A stretch of DNA of 64,000 nt from an uncultured Acidimicrobiaceae bacterium (GCA_905182135.1 CAJJAG010000001.1:219094-283093), one strand, 5' to 3'; shown: positions 35,764 to 45,178, counted from the first letter of the stretch. Numbers and translations: made by a program. Notes: a model not told the origin generated them from the letters alone.

Positions 35764-36903
35764 TCAGATACTGAGGTCAAGGAAGTTGTAGTCGACGACC
35801 TCGGCGCGCGCCGCGTCGTCCCACATCAGTTGCTGACCCGCAAGCGGCTTGTAGCTGAACGCTGTCTCATCGCTATAACGCTGCCGTCGAGCGTCGATTG
35901 CCCAACCAATCATCTTCGAACGCTGCGCGATGCGCTGCTCATCGATTGGGGCCACGCCACCATGGATGCCGCTACTCATCGCTCCAATGACCGACGAACG
36001 TCGATGAAAACCCATATTGAGCGTGACGCGCGGGGATTCGCTGGTGTTGGCGAAGGAGCCGTGTATCGCTTGGCGGTTCACGATCGCCACATCGCCAGGA
36101 GCACATACCAATGGCACCGCATCGGGCAATCGATCCGAACCAGCATCGGCAACATGTGCCGCGATGTCAACATGGCGCTGCTTATGTGTGCCTGGAAGCA
36201 CCCAGACGCCGTTAGCCGGTGTACATCCGAACACCTGGCCCATGAAGTTGAAACCGTGTGAGCCTTGGTCCCAATCAGGTGACTCCCAATGAGTCACCCC
36301 ATCACGGTGCCATGCCACCGATGGCCCAACGCCAGGATCCTTCAAGAAAATTGCTTCGTTAAACGGAGTGAAATCATCACCGTTCAGGGCCGCAGCTACG
36401 CCAAGCAGGTCGGGGTGGCCATAGGCGCGCAACGCAGCGTCACAGAATTGCAGCGATCCAAGGACGACGTAGACGACCTCGTCTGGAGTGTCCGCTGCAG
36501 GTTCCGGTTCGTGCATCTTCACTGGGTGCCGACCGTGGGACGCTTTGGTCCCACCGAGTGGGTCAGACAACGTCTTACCCCATTGGACCGTGCGAGATTG
36601 CAAGCCAATACCGATGGCTTGATTGCCGTCGACATCAACCCCGCTGTTGCGTTCGGTCGGCAACCTGCGTCGAAATTGCGCAAGACCAGATTCGATATCA
36701 GCGAGCTCTTCAGCACCAAAAACGCCCTCGAAAACATAGAAACCGTATTGCCAGTAGGCCTCGGCGATGTCGGGATGTAACGCCCCGTCACCAACAAAGC
36801 GCACCGGCCCGCGATTGCCGAGCCCAAGGGCTCGACGTTCACCATCTGCGAAGTACTCCGCAAGCGTCATCTCGATTTCTTGTGCCCTAGGTGCTGTAGC
36901 CAT
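35764..36903 (-). CDS. phytanoyl-CoA dioxygenase (PhyH) family protein, long form
   Basis: A 379-residue member with an extra N-terminal region of about 60 residues. H199-x-D201 (AWHRDGVTHW) and H281 (QAIHGSFAN) are the iron ligands, and PRVTLNMGFHRR follows with the expected Arg. Start ATG 36903 has AAAGG 7 nt upstream; an earlier GTG at 36933 is unlikely. Substrate unknown. Confidence 0.86.
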   Translation of the reverse strand: MATAPRAQEIEMTLAEYFADGERRALGLGNRGPVRFVGDGALHPDIAEAYWQYGFYVFEGVFGAEELADIESGLAQFRRRLPTERNSGVDVDGNQAIGIGLQSRTVQWGKTLSDPLGGTKASHGRHPVKMHEPEPAADTPDEVVYVVLGSLQFCDAALRAYGHPDLLGVAAALNGDDFTPFNEAIFLKDPGVGPSVAWHRDGVTHWESPDWDQGSHGFNFMGQVFGCTPANGVWVLPGTHKQRHVDIAAHVADAGSDRLPDAVPLVCAPGDVAIVNRQAIHGSFANTSESPRVTLNMGFHRRSSVIGAMSSGIHGGVAPIDEQRIAQRSKMIGWAIDARRQRYSDETAFSYKPLAGQQLMWDDAARAEVVDYNFLDLSI

Positions 36904-37114
36904 AGTGAGACCTTTGCAGAACAGCACGACCAACGCAATGCAGACCTAGTCAAACAGTGCACCGGCAACGTGAGCTAAACCGCTTAAAGCGGCAGCCGTT
37001 TGTCTAGCCAATGGCTGGAGGCACATCGGCCGCATCGCAGAAACACCCGGCGCTCGGACAGGAACATGTTCGGGGCACTGTCGCATTGCAACGCCCCGTT
37101 GAGGGCGTTCATGT

Positions 37115-37450
37115 TCAAACGTCGAGGGTGTGGCGTTGGCCAGCTTCGTCGAAGACCCACATGGCGAACTCTGACGCGTCCATGGTCTCGCTGATCACAC
37201 GGCCCTTTCGAGTCTCGTTCAGCGTCCGCAGGACTGCTTGGGGGCTCTCACCCTCGGCCTCGTAAAGCGCTAGGTGAGGACTGGGCATCTCGACACCGGC
37301 TTGGTGTACAAGATTGAACCTTTGCCCCGATGTCCAGCCTGGTGCTGTTGCAAGCACGTCATCGACATGGGTGTCCTCATACCACTGGTCGAACTCGGCC
37401 TCGCTGCCTTCCTGAGCCCTAGTGAAAATCATGACGGTGTACTTCGGCAT
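37115..37450 (-). CDS. EthD-like/dimeric alpha-beta barrel protein
   Basis: A 111-residue small protein beginning MPKYTVMIFTRAQEG and containing FDQWYEDTHVDDVLATAPG, the pattern of the EthD/ABM dimeric ferredoxin-like fold. Members bind or process small organics. ATG 37450 was chosen: AACGAT lies 6 nt upstream, and the upstream in-frame extension looks non-coding. Divergent from the PPOX gene, 36 bp between starts. Confidence 0.75.
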   Translation of the reverse strand: MPKYTVMIFTRAQEGSEAEFDQWYEDTHVDDVLATAPGWTSGQRFNLVHQAGVEMPSPHLALYEAEGESPQAVLRTLNETRKGRVISETMDASEFAMWVFDEAGQRHTLDV

Positions 37451-37486
37451 TCTCCTATCGTTGCCTAGTGCTGCCATGATCGGGAA

Positions 37487-37978
37487 ATGCCAAGAATGCA
37501 ACCCGATTTCTATGATCGCTTCCTGACTGAGCCCCATGTCGGCGTCCTCGCAACCCTGCGTGAGAATGGTTTGCCTTACACCGTTCCTATCTGGTGGTTG
37601 TGGCACGAAGATGCATTCTGGTTGACCGGTACTTACGGCCGTATTTGGTGCAAACAACTGCTGGCGGACCCTCGATGCTCACTCTGCGTCGAGGCCCTGG
37701 GCGACTCAGCTGGCCACATAGGTATCGACGGGGACGCCAAGCCGTTCGAGCTGTCGGACTTCGACATCTGGCCAATCAGCCGCATGCTCGTAGACAAGTA
37801 TGTTGGCTCTGTGCCCGGCGGCGACCCCGACACCTTCTTCGCGAATATGCAGACCGAACCTCGGCTGCTATTTCGGATCGAGCCAGAGGACCGCATCAAC
37901 GCTGTCCGGGCAATCGATATGCGGATCTACCGAGGCAAACGCTTCGACCGTGACCACCAGAGCAATCCACCAAACTGA
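37487..37978 (+). CDS. PPOX-class (pyridoxamine-phosphate oxidase-like) flavin/F420 protein
   Basis: A 163-residue split-barrel protein: HVGVLATLRENGLPYTVPIWW is the family start, followed by FWLTGTYGRIWCKQLLADPRCSLCV. It binds FMN, F420 or heme; which one is not readable. Weak -10 CATGAT lies 6 nt before the ATG. Confidence 0.82.
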   Translation: MPRMQPDFYDRFLTEPHVGVLATLRENGLPYTVPIWWLWHEDAFWLTGTYGRIWCKQLLADPRCSLCVEALGDSAGHIGIDGDAKPFELSDFDIWPISRMLVDKYVGSVPGGDPDTFFANMQTEPRLLFRIEPEDRINAVRAIDMRIYRGKRFDRDHQSNPPN

Positions 37979-38092
37979 GATATTCTCGGAGTATTGGAGA
38001 TACACAATCGCACTACCGACAGGGCGCTTTGACACTCCATAGATAGGTTTGCTCAGACTTCTGCTGCGGTGTCTGCGACTATGTAGGCCCAA

Positions 38093-38160
38093 AACGACCA
38101 GAGCCGGCCCTTGCGGACTGGCTTGTTTCTTAGTGGAACTAATCCGACAGGTATCGAACT
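38093..38160 (+). repeat. decayed copy of the tRNA-fMet terminator with a tRNA-like fragment
   Basis: Positions 38093-38136 match 41262-41306 closely in the same orientation (shared core GCCGGCCCTTGCGGAC, ending in AGTGG). On the minus strand, the bases just before it read GTTCGATACCTGTC, resembling a tRNA T-loop. It looks like the remnant of a duplicated tRNA 3' end plus terminator. Confidence 0.65.
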
Positions 38161-38256
38161 TTTCTTGGTGACTGCAGGCGGCGTGGCTGCGACCAGGGAA
38201 CGTCCATTCCGATTAGATTCTGAGCCCAGGATTGCGGGTGTGCTAGATCTAGAGAA

Positions 38257-39246
38257 GTGTCTACGTTCGATATGAACCAGTGGTGGGTGGTACCTGGGGA
38301 CGCTGGCGGTATTTCCGAACTTCGCAGAGTTGACGTGCCTGCTCCGGGGCCAGCACAAGTCCAGATCAAGATAGAGGCGGCTGCGATCAATCGGGGCGAG
38401 TTGCTCGCTCGTCCAATGATGACGATTGCAAATGCCGCTGCCCGACCTCGGCCGAGCGGTATCGAGTATTCGGGTACTGTCGCCGAGGTGGGATCAGGTG
38501 TCGAGCGATGGTCGGTTGGCCAGCGCGTGATGGGGCGTGGTTCGGGTTGTCACGCCGAGTACACGGTCGAAGCTGCCGATGGCGTAATGGCTATCCCAGA
38601 CGGCCTTTCATTTGAAGAAGCTGCGACGATTCCTAATGTGTTCGTGACCGCGCATGACGCCCTTGTCACCAACGCTTGCTTACAGCCTGGCAACTCCGTG
38701 TTGATCACTGCGGGTTCCTCCGGTGTTGGGACCGCCGCGATCCAAATCGCCAGGCGCATGGGTGCCGCCAGGGTCATCGCAACGTCGAGATCTACCAAGA
38801 AGAGCGCATCACTTCGACAACTCGGAGCAACAGCGACCGTCGATACAAGTGAAGCCAGCTGGGAGCAATCGCTGGTCAAAGAACACGGCGAGATCGACAT
38901 CGTCATCGACCAGGTCGGTGGCTCCCATTTCAGCCCGTGCCTCAGAACCCTTGCCGTGCAGGGGAAGTACGTCTCCGTTGGGCGCACCGGCGGGAGCGAG
39001 TCGACCATCGACCTTGACCTCGTTGCACGAAAGCGGCTCACACTCATCGGGGTCACGTTTCGCTCTCGAACCGGCGACGAGGCACTGACCTGTAGCCGGC
39101 GGTTCGCCGACGATCTTCTATCCGGCTTTGAGGACGGATCACTTCGCCCGGTCCTAGATCGATCGTTCCCCCTTTCGGACTTGCCTGCGGCACACGAATA
39201 CATGCGTTCTGACCGTCAGATCGGCAAGATCGTGCTGGTCGCGTGA
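38257..39246 (+). CDS. zinc-independent quinone oxidoreductase-like MDR protein
   Basis: A 329-residue medium-chain dehydrogenase/reductase of the NADPH:quinone oxidoreductase branch. IEYSGTVAEVGSGV, IPNVFVTAHDAL and the Rossmann motif AGSSGVGTAAIQIA are visible, and structural-zinc cysteines are absent. GTG start with weak upstream signals; an ATG at 38272 is possible. First of three tightly coupled genes: its stop overlaps the next start (GTGA). Confidence 0.85.
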   Translation: MSTFDMNQWWVVPGDAGGISELRRVDVPAPGPAQVQIKIEAAAINRGELLARPMMTIANAAARPRPSGIEYSGTVAEVGSGVERWSVGQRVMGRGSGCHAEYTVEAADGVMAIPDGLSFEEAATIPNVFVTAHDALVTNACLQPGNSVLITAGSSGVGTAAIQIARRMGAARVIATSRSTKKSASLRQLGATATVDTSEASWEQSLVKEHGEIDIVIDQVGGSHFSPCLRTLAVQGKYVSVGRTGGSESTIDLDLVARKRLTLIGVTFRSRTGDEALTCSRRFADDLLSGFEDGSLRPVLDRSFPLSDLPAAHEYMRSDRQIGKIVLVA

Positions 39247-40409
39247 GAGTTCCGCCTCGACCGGTTCACGACTGGCCTCATGGACTGCTCGATAGATGTG
39301 AACAGATCGTCACCGGCCAGCTTCGACCAGAAGCCAACGTGTATTGCACGCTCGCGAACTCGCCGGCTCTATTCGAGGCCTGGCTGGCCTTGGGCGCGCA
39401 AGTGTTGCGGCGATCAGAGCTGACACCTCGCCAGCGCGAACTGGTGATCTTACGGACCACCGCTATGACCGCGGGAACCTACCCGTTCACTCAACACGTT
39501 CGCATCGGCAAAGAAGCCGGGATCACCGATGACGAGATAGGCGCACTGCATCGAGCGCCCACGCTTTCAGACTGGAGTGAGGCTGATCGGCTGCTTCTCT
39601 CTGCTGTGGACGAATTGCTGTTGACCGGCATGCTCAGCGATGAGTCATGGTCGGCACTTACAGCCGCTCCGGGTGAAGCGCGCCGGGTCATCGGTGTGAC
39701 CGCCACCGTCGCGTTCTACCGAATGGCAGCATGGATGCTTAACGTGGCCGGCACAGAGCTCGATCCCGGTCAGCAAGCTGCGCTTGGACCGGTGAGCGCG
39801 CACGAGATTTCGCCACCAGCCTCGTCAGGACCGACGAGGCTGGCACCAGAACCTGTTGATCAATGGCAGCGCGCGCTGCTCGCCGAGACGGCATCTTGGC
39901 CTCGTTTCCAAGATCATCCTGAGCGTCGTTCCGCCGGCGTCTACGGCACCCTGGCACACAATCCAGAACTGTTCCGTGCGATCGGGCCGCTCATGGCCTA
40001 CATCATGGTGGACAACGAACTCTCAGATAGACATCGTGAGATGGTGATCGTTCGGTCATGCCTTCGCGATCGAGCGCAATATCCGTACCGTCAGCATGTG
40101 GCGATTGCCCGCACCCTAGGGCTGAGTGCCGAGGAGTTACAGCAGATCTCCGAGCCACATCCGATGCTCGATGATCAATTGGGTTCGGCCGTCATTCAGG
40201 CGGTTGACCAGCTGCATGACGAGAACACGATCGACGATGAACTGTTCGATGCGTTAGTAGCCCAGCACTCGGTTCCATGGGTCTTTGATCTGGTAGCTAC
40301 CGCTGGTTTTTACGGGCTGGTCAGCTTCACGCTCAACAGTGCCAGAACCCCGCTAGAACCAGGCGAGACCTTGCTGCCAAACTTGATTCTGGAAAAGACT
40401 GCACGATGA
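39243..40409 (+). CDS. tandem carboxymuconolactone decarboxylase-domain protein
   Basis: A 388-residue protein made of two CMD domains. Each has the core pattern: RQRELVILRTTAMT...YPFTQHVRIG in the first half and RHREMVIVRSCLRD...YPYRQHVAIA in the second. There are no AhpD-type CxxC cysteines, so a decarboxylase-like or lactone-type activity is more likely than peroxidase reduction. Coupled by 4-nt overlaps to both neighbours. Confidence 0.82.
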   Translation: MRVPPRPVHDWPHGLLDRCEQIVTGQLRPEANVYCTLANSPALFEAWLALGAQVLRRSELTPRQRELVILRTTAMTAGTYPFTQHVRIGKEAGITDDEIGALHRAPTLSDWSEADRLLLSAVDELLLTGMLSDESWSALTAAPGEARRVIGVTATVAFYRMAAWMLNVAGTELDPGQQAALGPVSAHEISPPASSGPTRLAPEPVDQWQRALLAETASWPRFQDHPERRSAGVYGTLAHNPELFRAIGPLMAYIMVDNELSDRHREMVIVRSCLRDRAQYPYRQHVAIARTLGLSAEELQQISEPHPMLDDQLGSAVIQAVDQLHDENTIDDELFDALVAQHSVPWVFDLVATAGFYGLVSFTLNSARTPLEPGETLLPNLILEKTAR

Positions 40410-41200
40410 GCATTATCACGGTGTCCAAGGTCAGCGGTTCGATCGGTGCAGCGGTCCACGGTGTGAACCTAGGTCTGATCACCGATGCCGATTTCGAGGT
40501 TGTGCATCAGGCGTTTCTCGAACACTGCGTGTTGGTGTTCCCTGACCAATTTTTGAGCGTCGATGACCACGTCGCGTTCGCAAGCCGGTGGGGTGAGTTC
40601 AGCGTCAGCCCGTTCGTCAACTATCTGGACACGCACCCGATGGTGCTTCCGCTAAACAACCGAGGCAAGTCGGGGACCGTCACTGAGAACTGGCACACAG
40701 ATTCAGCCTTTCTGCCCGAGCCGCCCGCGCTCAATGTCTTGTCAGCCCGCAATGTGCCACGCGGCGGCGACACAATGTTCTGCAATCAGTACCGGTCGTA
40801 CAACCGGTTGTCACCGGGACTGCAGCATTTACTCCGTGACCTACGAGCCGAGTTCACCGGAGCTCGTCTGGCCTCGCTTGCTGGCAGCGACGAGGTGCCT
40901 TCGACATTTCACCCAGTAGTTAGGACCCACCCCGAGACGGGGCACAAATCCATTTATCTGACTCGCCCAGGCGACAGCGTGCCCCGGTTTGAAAACATGA
41001 CGAATGCCGAGAGCATGCCGCTGCTGCAGTTCTTATACGAGCACTCGGTCCAACCCGACAATATCTATCGTCATCAGTGGAACAACGGCGATGTGGTTAT
41101 GTGGGACAACCGCTGCACGATGCACTATGCCGTTCACGACTACGGCGATGACCCTCGGGACATCCATCGGATCAGTATCCAGGGCAGCGTTCCGTTCTGA
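40406..41200 (+). CDS. TauD/TfdA family dioxygenase
   Basis: A 264-residue Fe(II)/2-oxoglutarate oxygenase: H97-x-D99 (NWHTDSAF), H240 (WDNRCTMHYA) and Arg255 (HRISI). Third gene of the quinone oxidoreductase-CMD-TauD operon. The set may oxidise and degrade one substrate, inferred from coupling. It converges with the initiator tRNA. Confidence 0.9.
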   Translation: MSIITVSKVSGSIGAAVHGVNLGLITDADFEVVHQAFLEHCVLVFPDQFLSVDDHVAFASRWGEFSVSPFVNYLDTHPMVLPLNNRGKSGTVTENWHTDSAFLPEPPALNVLSARNVPRGGDTMFCNQYRSYNRLSPGLQHLLRDLRAEFTGARLASLAGSDEVPSTFHPVVRTHPETGHKSIYLTRPGDSVPRFENMTNAESMPLLQFLYEHSVQPDNIYRHQWNNGDVVMWDNRCTMHYAVHDYGDDPRDIHRISIQGSVPF

Positions 41201-41268
41201 ACCTCGATGCTCCAGGTCTGCCATGACCGCCTAGCACCTTGCGCTGGTCAACGACTCGAAAAACGAAC

Positions 41269-41294
41269 AAAGCCGGCCCTTGCGGACCGGCTTT
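41269..41294 (-). terminator. rho-independent terminator of tRNA-fMet
   Basis: Arms AAAGCCGG and CCGGCTTT (8 bp) with a 10-nt loop, followed on the minus strand by GTTCGTTTTTCG. It lies 10 bp past the tRNA 3' end. Confidence 0.85.
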
Positions 41295-41303
41295 GGTTCT
41301 AAG

Positions 41304-41377
<74 letters not shown>

Positions 41378-41464
41378 CCGTTAAGTTAGCCCCGGGGTCT
41401 GCATCGCGCAACGCGCGGGTGAAGACAAGTGTGTAACTCTGGTCTTACAACGAAAAATTGTTGC

Positions 41465-41680
41465 CTACGCCGAAGCTATTCGCAAGATGATGTAGAAGAT
41501 TGCTACCGACCCCATCATCACAGCAGGCGCCCATACCTTCATGTCATCACCGGCCTTTTGGTGATAAGCCGCAGCGCCGATAGTCATCCCTACCAAGCCA
41601 GCCGCCGCCAAAATCCCAACGATCGGCACGTCTTCGTGCAGGCCACTAAGCACACCGACGATCACGTTCAGCACGTACAT
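41465..41680 (-). CDS. small two-helix membrane protein
   Basis: A 71-residue protein with hydrophobic segments at about residues 1-14/21-37 and 50-68 and a short polar loop (YHQKAGDDMK). No family recognised. ATG at 41680 with weak upstream signals (AAGAGT 5 nt away). It lies between Bpa and tRNA-fMet, probably as the end of the Bpa transcript. Confidence 0.6.
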   Translation of the reverse strand: MYVLNVIVGVLSGLHEDVPIVGILAAAGLVGMTIGAAAYHQKAGDDMKVWAPAVMMGSVAIFYIILRIASA

Positions 41681-41740
41681 GGCAAACTCTTTGGTTTTGT
41701 CATACTGCGCAAACTCGGAACCGGATCCAAAACTCCCAGC

Positions 41741-42262
41741 TTAGAGATAGCCGCTATCAGGAACAGCAGGGCCGGATCTACGAGGCTTCTGCACTGGCTG
41801 CCCTTGATGAGCCCCGCCCGGGCCACCGGGTGCACGGCCCTGCACTTGGGCCTGCATCATCACCATTTGTTGCTGTGCCATCTGAGCTTGGGCGGTCGCT
41901 GTAGCTTGCATGCCGCGCAACAAGCCCTGGATCCAACCGACGAGCTGTGCATGTGCAACGCGCATCTCGCTCTCAGTTGGGGTGTCGCTACCGCAACAAT
42001 CGTTGAACTCTAAGAGTTCTTCGTGCAAGTCCTCGCTGAGGATTTTGCCGAGCTCTTCGATCGTCTCGCTGTGGATCTGGGCTAAGCGCTGCACACCTGC
42101 GTCGTCGTGCTCGGTGTCGCTGAGTTCGGTCAGCATGGTCTGCAACATGGTGCCCAGCCGAATGAGTTTGGCTGGGTCAGTCACATCTGGCTGCGGCTGG
42201 GCCGATGCAGTCATAGGGGCTTCGGCAACAAGTTTGGTCGGCGATGTGCTGGTATCACTCAT
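41741..42262 (-). CDS. bpa: bacterial proteasome activator
   Basis: A 173-residue protein of the Bpa/PafE (DUF2587) family, the ATP-independent ring that opens the 20S proteasome. DPAKLIRLGTMLQTMLTEL, LAQIHSETIEELGKIL and MRVAHAQLVGWIQGLLRGMQ are the helical core. The C-terminus ends in SGYL, the family's gate-opening tail. A Gln/Met-rich segment precedes it. The ATG at 42262 is set by the TAGAGT hexamer. This implies that the genome encodes a 20S proteasome. Confidence 0.88.
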   Translation of the reverse strand: MSDTSTSPTKLVAEAPMTASAQPQPDVTDPAKLIRLGTMLQTMLTELSDTEHDDAGVQRLAQIHSETIEELGKILSEDLHEELLEFNDCCGSDTPTESEMRVAHAQLVGWIQGLLRGMQATATAQAQMAQQQMVMMQAQVQGRAPGGPGGAHQGQPVQKPRRSGPAVPDSGYL

Positions 42263-42269
42263 GGCCGCC

Positions 42270-42275
42270 ACTCTA
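42270..42275 (-). promoter_or_regulatory. -10 hexamer TAGAGT
   Basis: Seven nt before the ATG at 42262 of bpa. Confidence 0.55.
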
Positions 42276-42381
42276 TGGCTAGACCATCAGCGGCCGCTGA
42301 GCACCCCACTCGGCTCGAGCTGCCAACTGAACGGCACGAACACAACCCCGAAGTTGACGCCGCCGTCCAAACAATGGGCGA

Positions 42382-43494
42382 TTAGCGTTGGGCCGTCAAG
42401 AAATCGACGATTGGTTCGATGTCGTCGAACGCAGTGAGCACATCGCCATAAGGCTTGTCTGCTGCCAGATACTGCAAGACCGGATAGATCGGTTTGACCG
42501 AGGTCCAGTACTCGATATCGAGAAACACCATGGGACTGACCTTGCCGAAAGACTCGTAGTGATTCTGTGCCGCGTCCTGGAAGACTTCTTGGATGGTGCC
42601 GGCACTGCCGGGGGCAAATATCACGCCAGCTAGGGCAATCGCCAGCAGACCATCTTCGCGAATGCTGTTCGCGAAGTACTTGGCGATCTCGGTAGCAAAC
42701 ACATTTGGCGGCTCGTGGCCGTAGTGCCATGTTGGCACCCCAAGACTCGAACCAAGCCCAGGTTCAGCCTGCGGCCAACGGGCCCGCACTTCAAAGGCGG
42801 TATCGAGCCATTCGCCAACCGGCTCGAACGCGGATGCGCCAGCGAGCACCGACAGTGCCTGATCGAGTGCCTCGGGCGGATGTGGTGCCATCCATGCGCC
42901 GAGGTTCGCTGCTTCCATTGCTCCGGGCCCGCCGCCGGTAGCGACATAGAACCCATCAGCGGTAAGTGCTCGCCCTAGTTGTGCGACTTGGATATACGCA
43001 TCGTCGGTACGAGCCAGGCCGTGGCCTCCCATGATCGCCACAACTGACTCAGGCCCCACGCGCGCTAGATGCTGATGGAGGGCATTGTCCACTGCGTGAT
43101 CGTGAATCCGCTCAGCCAGCGTGCCCACGACATGGAGGCTGGCAACCGTGCTCTTGTGCTGGCGATAGGAACGAGCGTCGGGCGTGATCTCGTAGCTCTG
43201 ATGGTCTCCAGGCTCATACCCTGCGTAGAGCTCTGCTACGTCGTACAGATCACCACGGAAACTCCGGAATGGCAGTCCGTCTATCACCGGAAAAACGCAG
43301 GCCCCTTGATCGTTTAGGTACTCGAGTGCTGACCCTTCGAGCTGGCAGCCCAAGAAGAATGCTTCTCGAACATCAGCTTCGAACAGGCGCCAACTGCGTT
43401 CACGCAGGTCCAGGCCCTGACATGCCGTGTCGGCCAACGAATTGTGCTGTTCCAGATGTTCATCGAACGCACTGAGCGACTCAAGTTCAATCAC
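42382..43494 (-). CDS. LOG family (lysine decarboxylase-like) Rossmann protein
   Basis: A 370-residue protein. The nucleotide-binding part has VAIMGGHG, VATGGGPGAMEAANLGAW and APGSAGTIQEVFQD, which replaces the usual PGGxGTxxE of LOG phosphoribohydrolases. About 130 residues precede it, so it is much longer than the 190-residue cytokinin-type enzymes. Activity is uncertain. GTG 43494 was chosen from the TAGCGT hexamer; a GTG six codons earlier exists. Confidence 0.8.
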   Translation of the reverse strand: MIELESLSAFDEHLEQHNSLADTACQGLDLRERSWRLFEADVREAFFLGCQLEGSALEYLNDQGACVFPVIDGLPFRSFRGDLYDVAELYAGYEPGDHQSYEITPDARSYRQHKSTVASLHVVGTLAERIHDHAVDNALHQHLARVGPESVVAIMGGHGLARTDDAYIQVAQLGRALTADGFYVATGGGPGAMEAANLGAWMAPHPPEALDQALSVLAGASAFEPVGEWLDTAFEVRARWPQAEPGLGSSLGVPTWHYGHEPPNVFATEIAKYFANSIREDGLLAIALAGVIFAPGSAGTIQEVFQDAAQNHYESFGKVSPMVFLDIEYWTSVKPIYPVLQYLAADKPYGDVLTAFDDIEPIVDFLTAQR

Positions 43495-43501
43495 AGGCTG
43501 C

Positions 43502-43507
43502 ACGCTA
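43502..43507 (-). promoter_or_regulatory. -10 hexamer TAGCGT
   Basis: Seven nt before the GTG at 43494. Confidence 0.5.
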
Positions 43508-43742
43508 CCCACGGCGCTCTAGGGACTAGCCAAAATGGCACCGGACCCAACAGTCGCCGCAGCGACTGCTTCAAGCACCTGGTGGCAACGCCCTTCGCCG
43601 GGCTAACCGGTTCACGAACGAATCAGAAGAGGTGAGCCGATGGGTCAACTATGCCGACACCAAGAGCTGTGCACGTCCTCTCGGCACAACCCCAACGTTC
43701 GACTTCACCCAAATACCTCGCAGCGGAATTCGCTGGGGCCCG

Positions 43743-45164
43743 CTACCCGCCATGTCCGAGTCGTTTTAACGCTGATTGCGCTGCGAAGTGACCGCACATG
43801 CCGTGCACACCAGCACCCGGTGGCGTGGCGGCCGAGCACAGGTAGTGGCCCTCAACACCCAAGTAATACGGGTCGAGAGCGGGCCGGGGCCGAAACACCA
43901 GTTGACGAACATTGTTCGCCCCCGTCAAGATGTCGCCGCCGCGAAAGTTCGGGTTGTATTCCTGTAAACCAGCAGGAGTGCTGACCACACATCGAAGGAT
44001 CCGCTCGCGAAAACCGGGGGCGAAACGTTCGACATGATTCAAGGCCACTTCAGTGGCGTCGCCGCTGTAGCCGTTGGGGACATGCGCATACATCCAAATC
44101 GGGTTTGTCGAACCGCGGGAGCGAGACGGATCAGCCAGATACTGCTGCCCCACTAGGACAAACGGACGATCTGGCATGACGCCCCGGTGGATTTGCTGCT
44201 CGGCGTGCACCACCTCGGCCAGCGTGCCGCCAACGTGCACAGTCCCCGCCCGCCGACAGATCTCGGACTGCCACGGTATGTCGCCGTCAAGTGCAAGATC
44301 GATCTTCCACGCAGCGGGTCCGTTCTTCCAGCGGCGAAACCAGAACGACACACTCGACGGCAGCCGATCGCCATACAGATCAAGAACCGCTGCCGGGCTG
44401 ATATCGAGCATCACGACGTCGGCGTCCAAGTCAGCAATGTCGGTGACTTCTCGCCCGGTCTCAACTCGACCGCCCAGTCCGATCAGTCGATCAGCCATCG
44501 CCTGGGCGATTGCGGCCGAACCCCCCACAGGGACCGGCCAACCAACAGCGTGAGCGGCGGCAGTCAAGATGGTGCCAACCGATGCGGTCGCTGGCCGGGT
44601 TAACGGGCGCATGATGTGAGCGGCGTTTCCTGCCAACAACGCTTGTGTCTCCGGCGCGCCGAAAAGCTTGGCCAGTCGACGTCCCGACAACCCTGCAAGC
44701 ATCCCAAATCGAGCGAACAGCACAGGATGTTTTGGAATGTTCGGTAAGGGTCGAAGTACATCGTCAGCTACGTCGCCGAACGACTCGACTAGCGGCCCAA
44801 AGAGTTGTTGCCAACGACGGGCGTCCTGGCTGAGCATCGGCGACGACTCGTCGAACGATTGCGAGAGATGGCCAGCCACTGCCCCGTCAAGAGGGTGTGC
44901 CACAGGAATCTCCGGTTGTGCGAGTTCCAGCGACTCGGCGCGGAAGAAATCCCGATCGCGGAAGAACGGCGATGCGACCGCAAACGGATGGGCAGCAGAA
45001 CAAACATCGTGCAGCAACCCCGGCTCGGTTAACTCGGCCGTCCGGGTCCCGCCCCCGATCGCGTCGCGAGCCTCAACGACCGTTACCTCAAGGCCAGCCT
45101 CGGCCAGCACGATTGCTGCGGCTAACCCGTTGGGTCCTGAGCCCACCACTGTTGCTGTCGACAC
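43743..45164 (-). CDS. FAD-dependent phytoene desaturase-like oxidoreductase
   Basis: A 473-residue flavoprotein with an N-terminal dinucleotide fold (VVGSGPNGLAAAIVLAEAG, then VVEARDAIGGGTRT) and a C-terminal GANNVRQLVFRPRP/HGMCG region. This is the CrtI-like NAD(P)/FAD oxidoreductase group, common in actinobacteria outside carotenoid clusters. No carotenoid genes are nearby, so the substrate is open. Confidence 0.87.
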   Translation of the reverse strand: MSTATVVGSGPNGLAAAIVLAEAGLEVTVVEARDAIGGGTRTAELTEPGLLHDVCSAAHPFAVASPFFRDRDFFRAESLELAQPEIPVAHPLDGAVAGHLSQSFDESSPMLSQDARRWQQLFGPLVESFGDVADDVLRPLPNIPKHPVLFARFGMLAGLSGRRLAKLFGAPETQALLAGNAAHIMRPLTRPATASVGTILTAAAHAVGWPVPVGGSAAIAQAMADRLIGLGGRVETGREVTDIADLDADVVMLDISPAAVLDLYGDRLPSSVSFWFRRWKNGPAAWKIDLALDGDIPWQSEICRRAGTVHVGGTLAEVVHAEQQIHRGVMPDRPFVLVGQQYLADPSRSRGSTNPIWMYAHVPNGYSGDATEVALNHVERFAPGFRERILRCVVSTPAGLQEYNPNFRGGDILTGANNVRQLVFRPRPALDPYYLGVEGHYLCSAATPPGAGVHGMCGHFAAQSALKRLGHGG

Positions 45165-45172
45165 GAACCCCT

Positions 45173-45178
45173 AGCGTA
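45173..45178 (-). promoter_or_regulatory. -10 hexamer TACGCT
   Basis: Eight nt before the GTG at 45164. Confidence 0.5.

Noticed and set aside
38257..41200. Mobile element carrying its own integrase
   Set aside because: No integrase, transposase or phage gene is present; only the flanking repeat supports an insertion.
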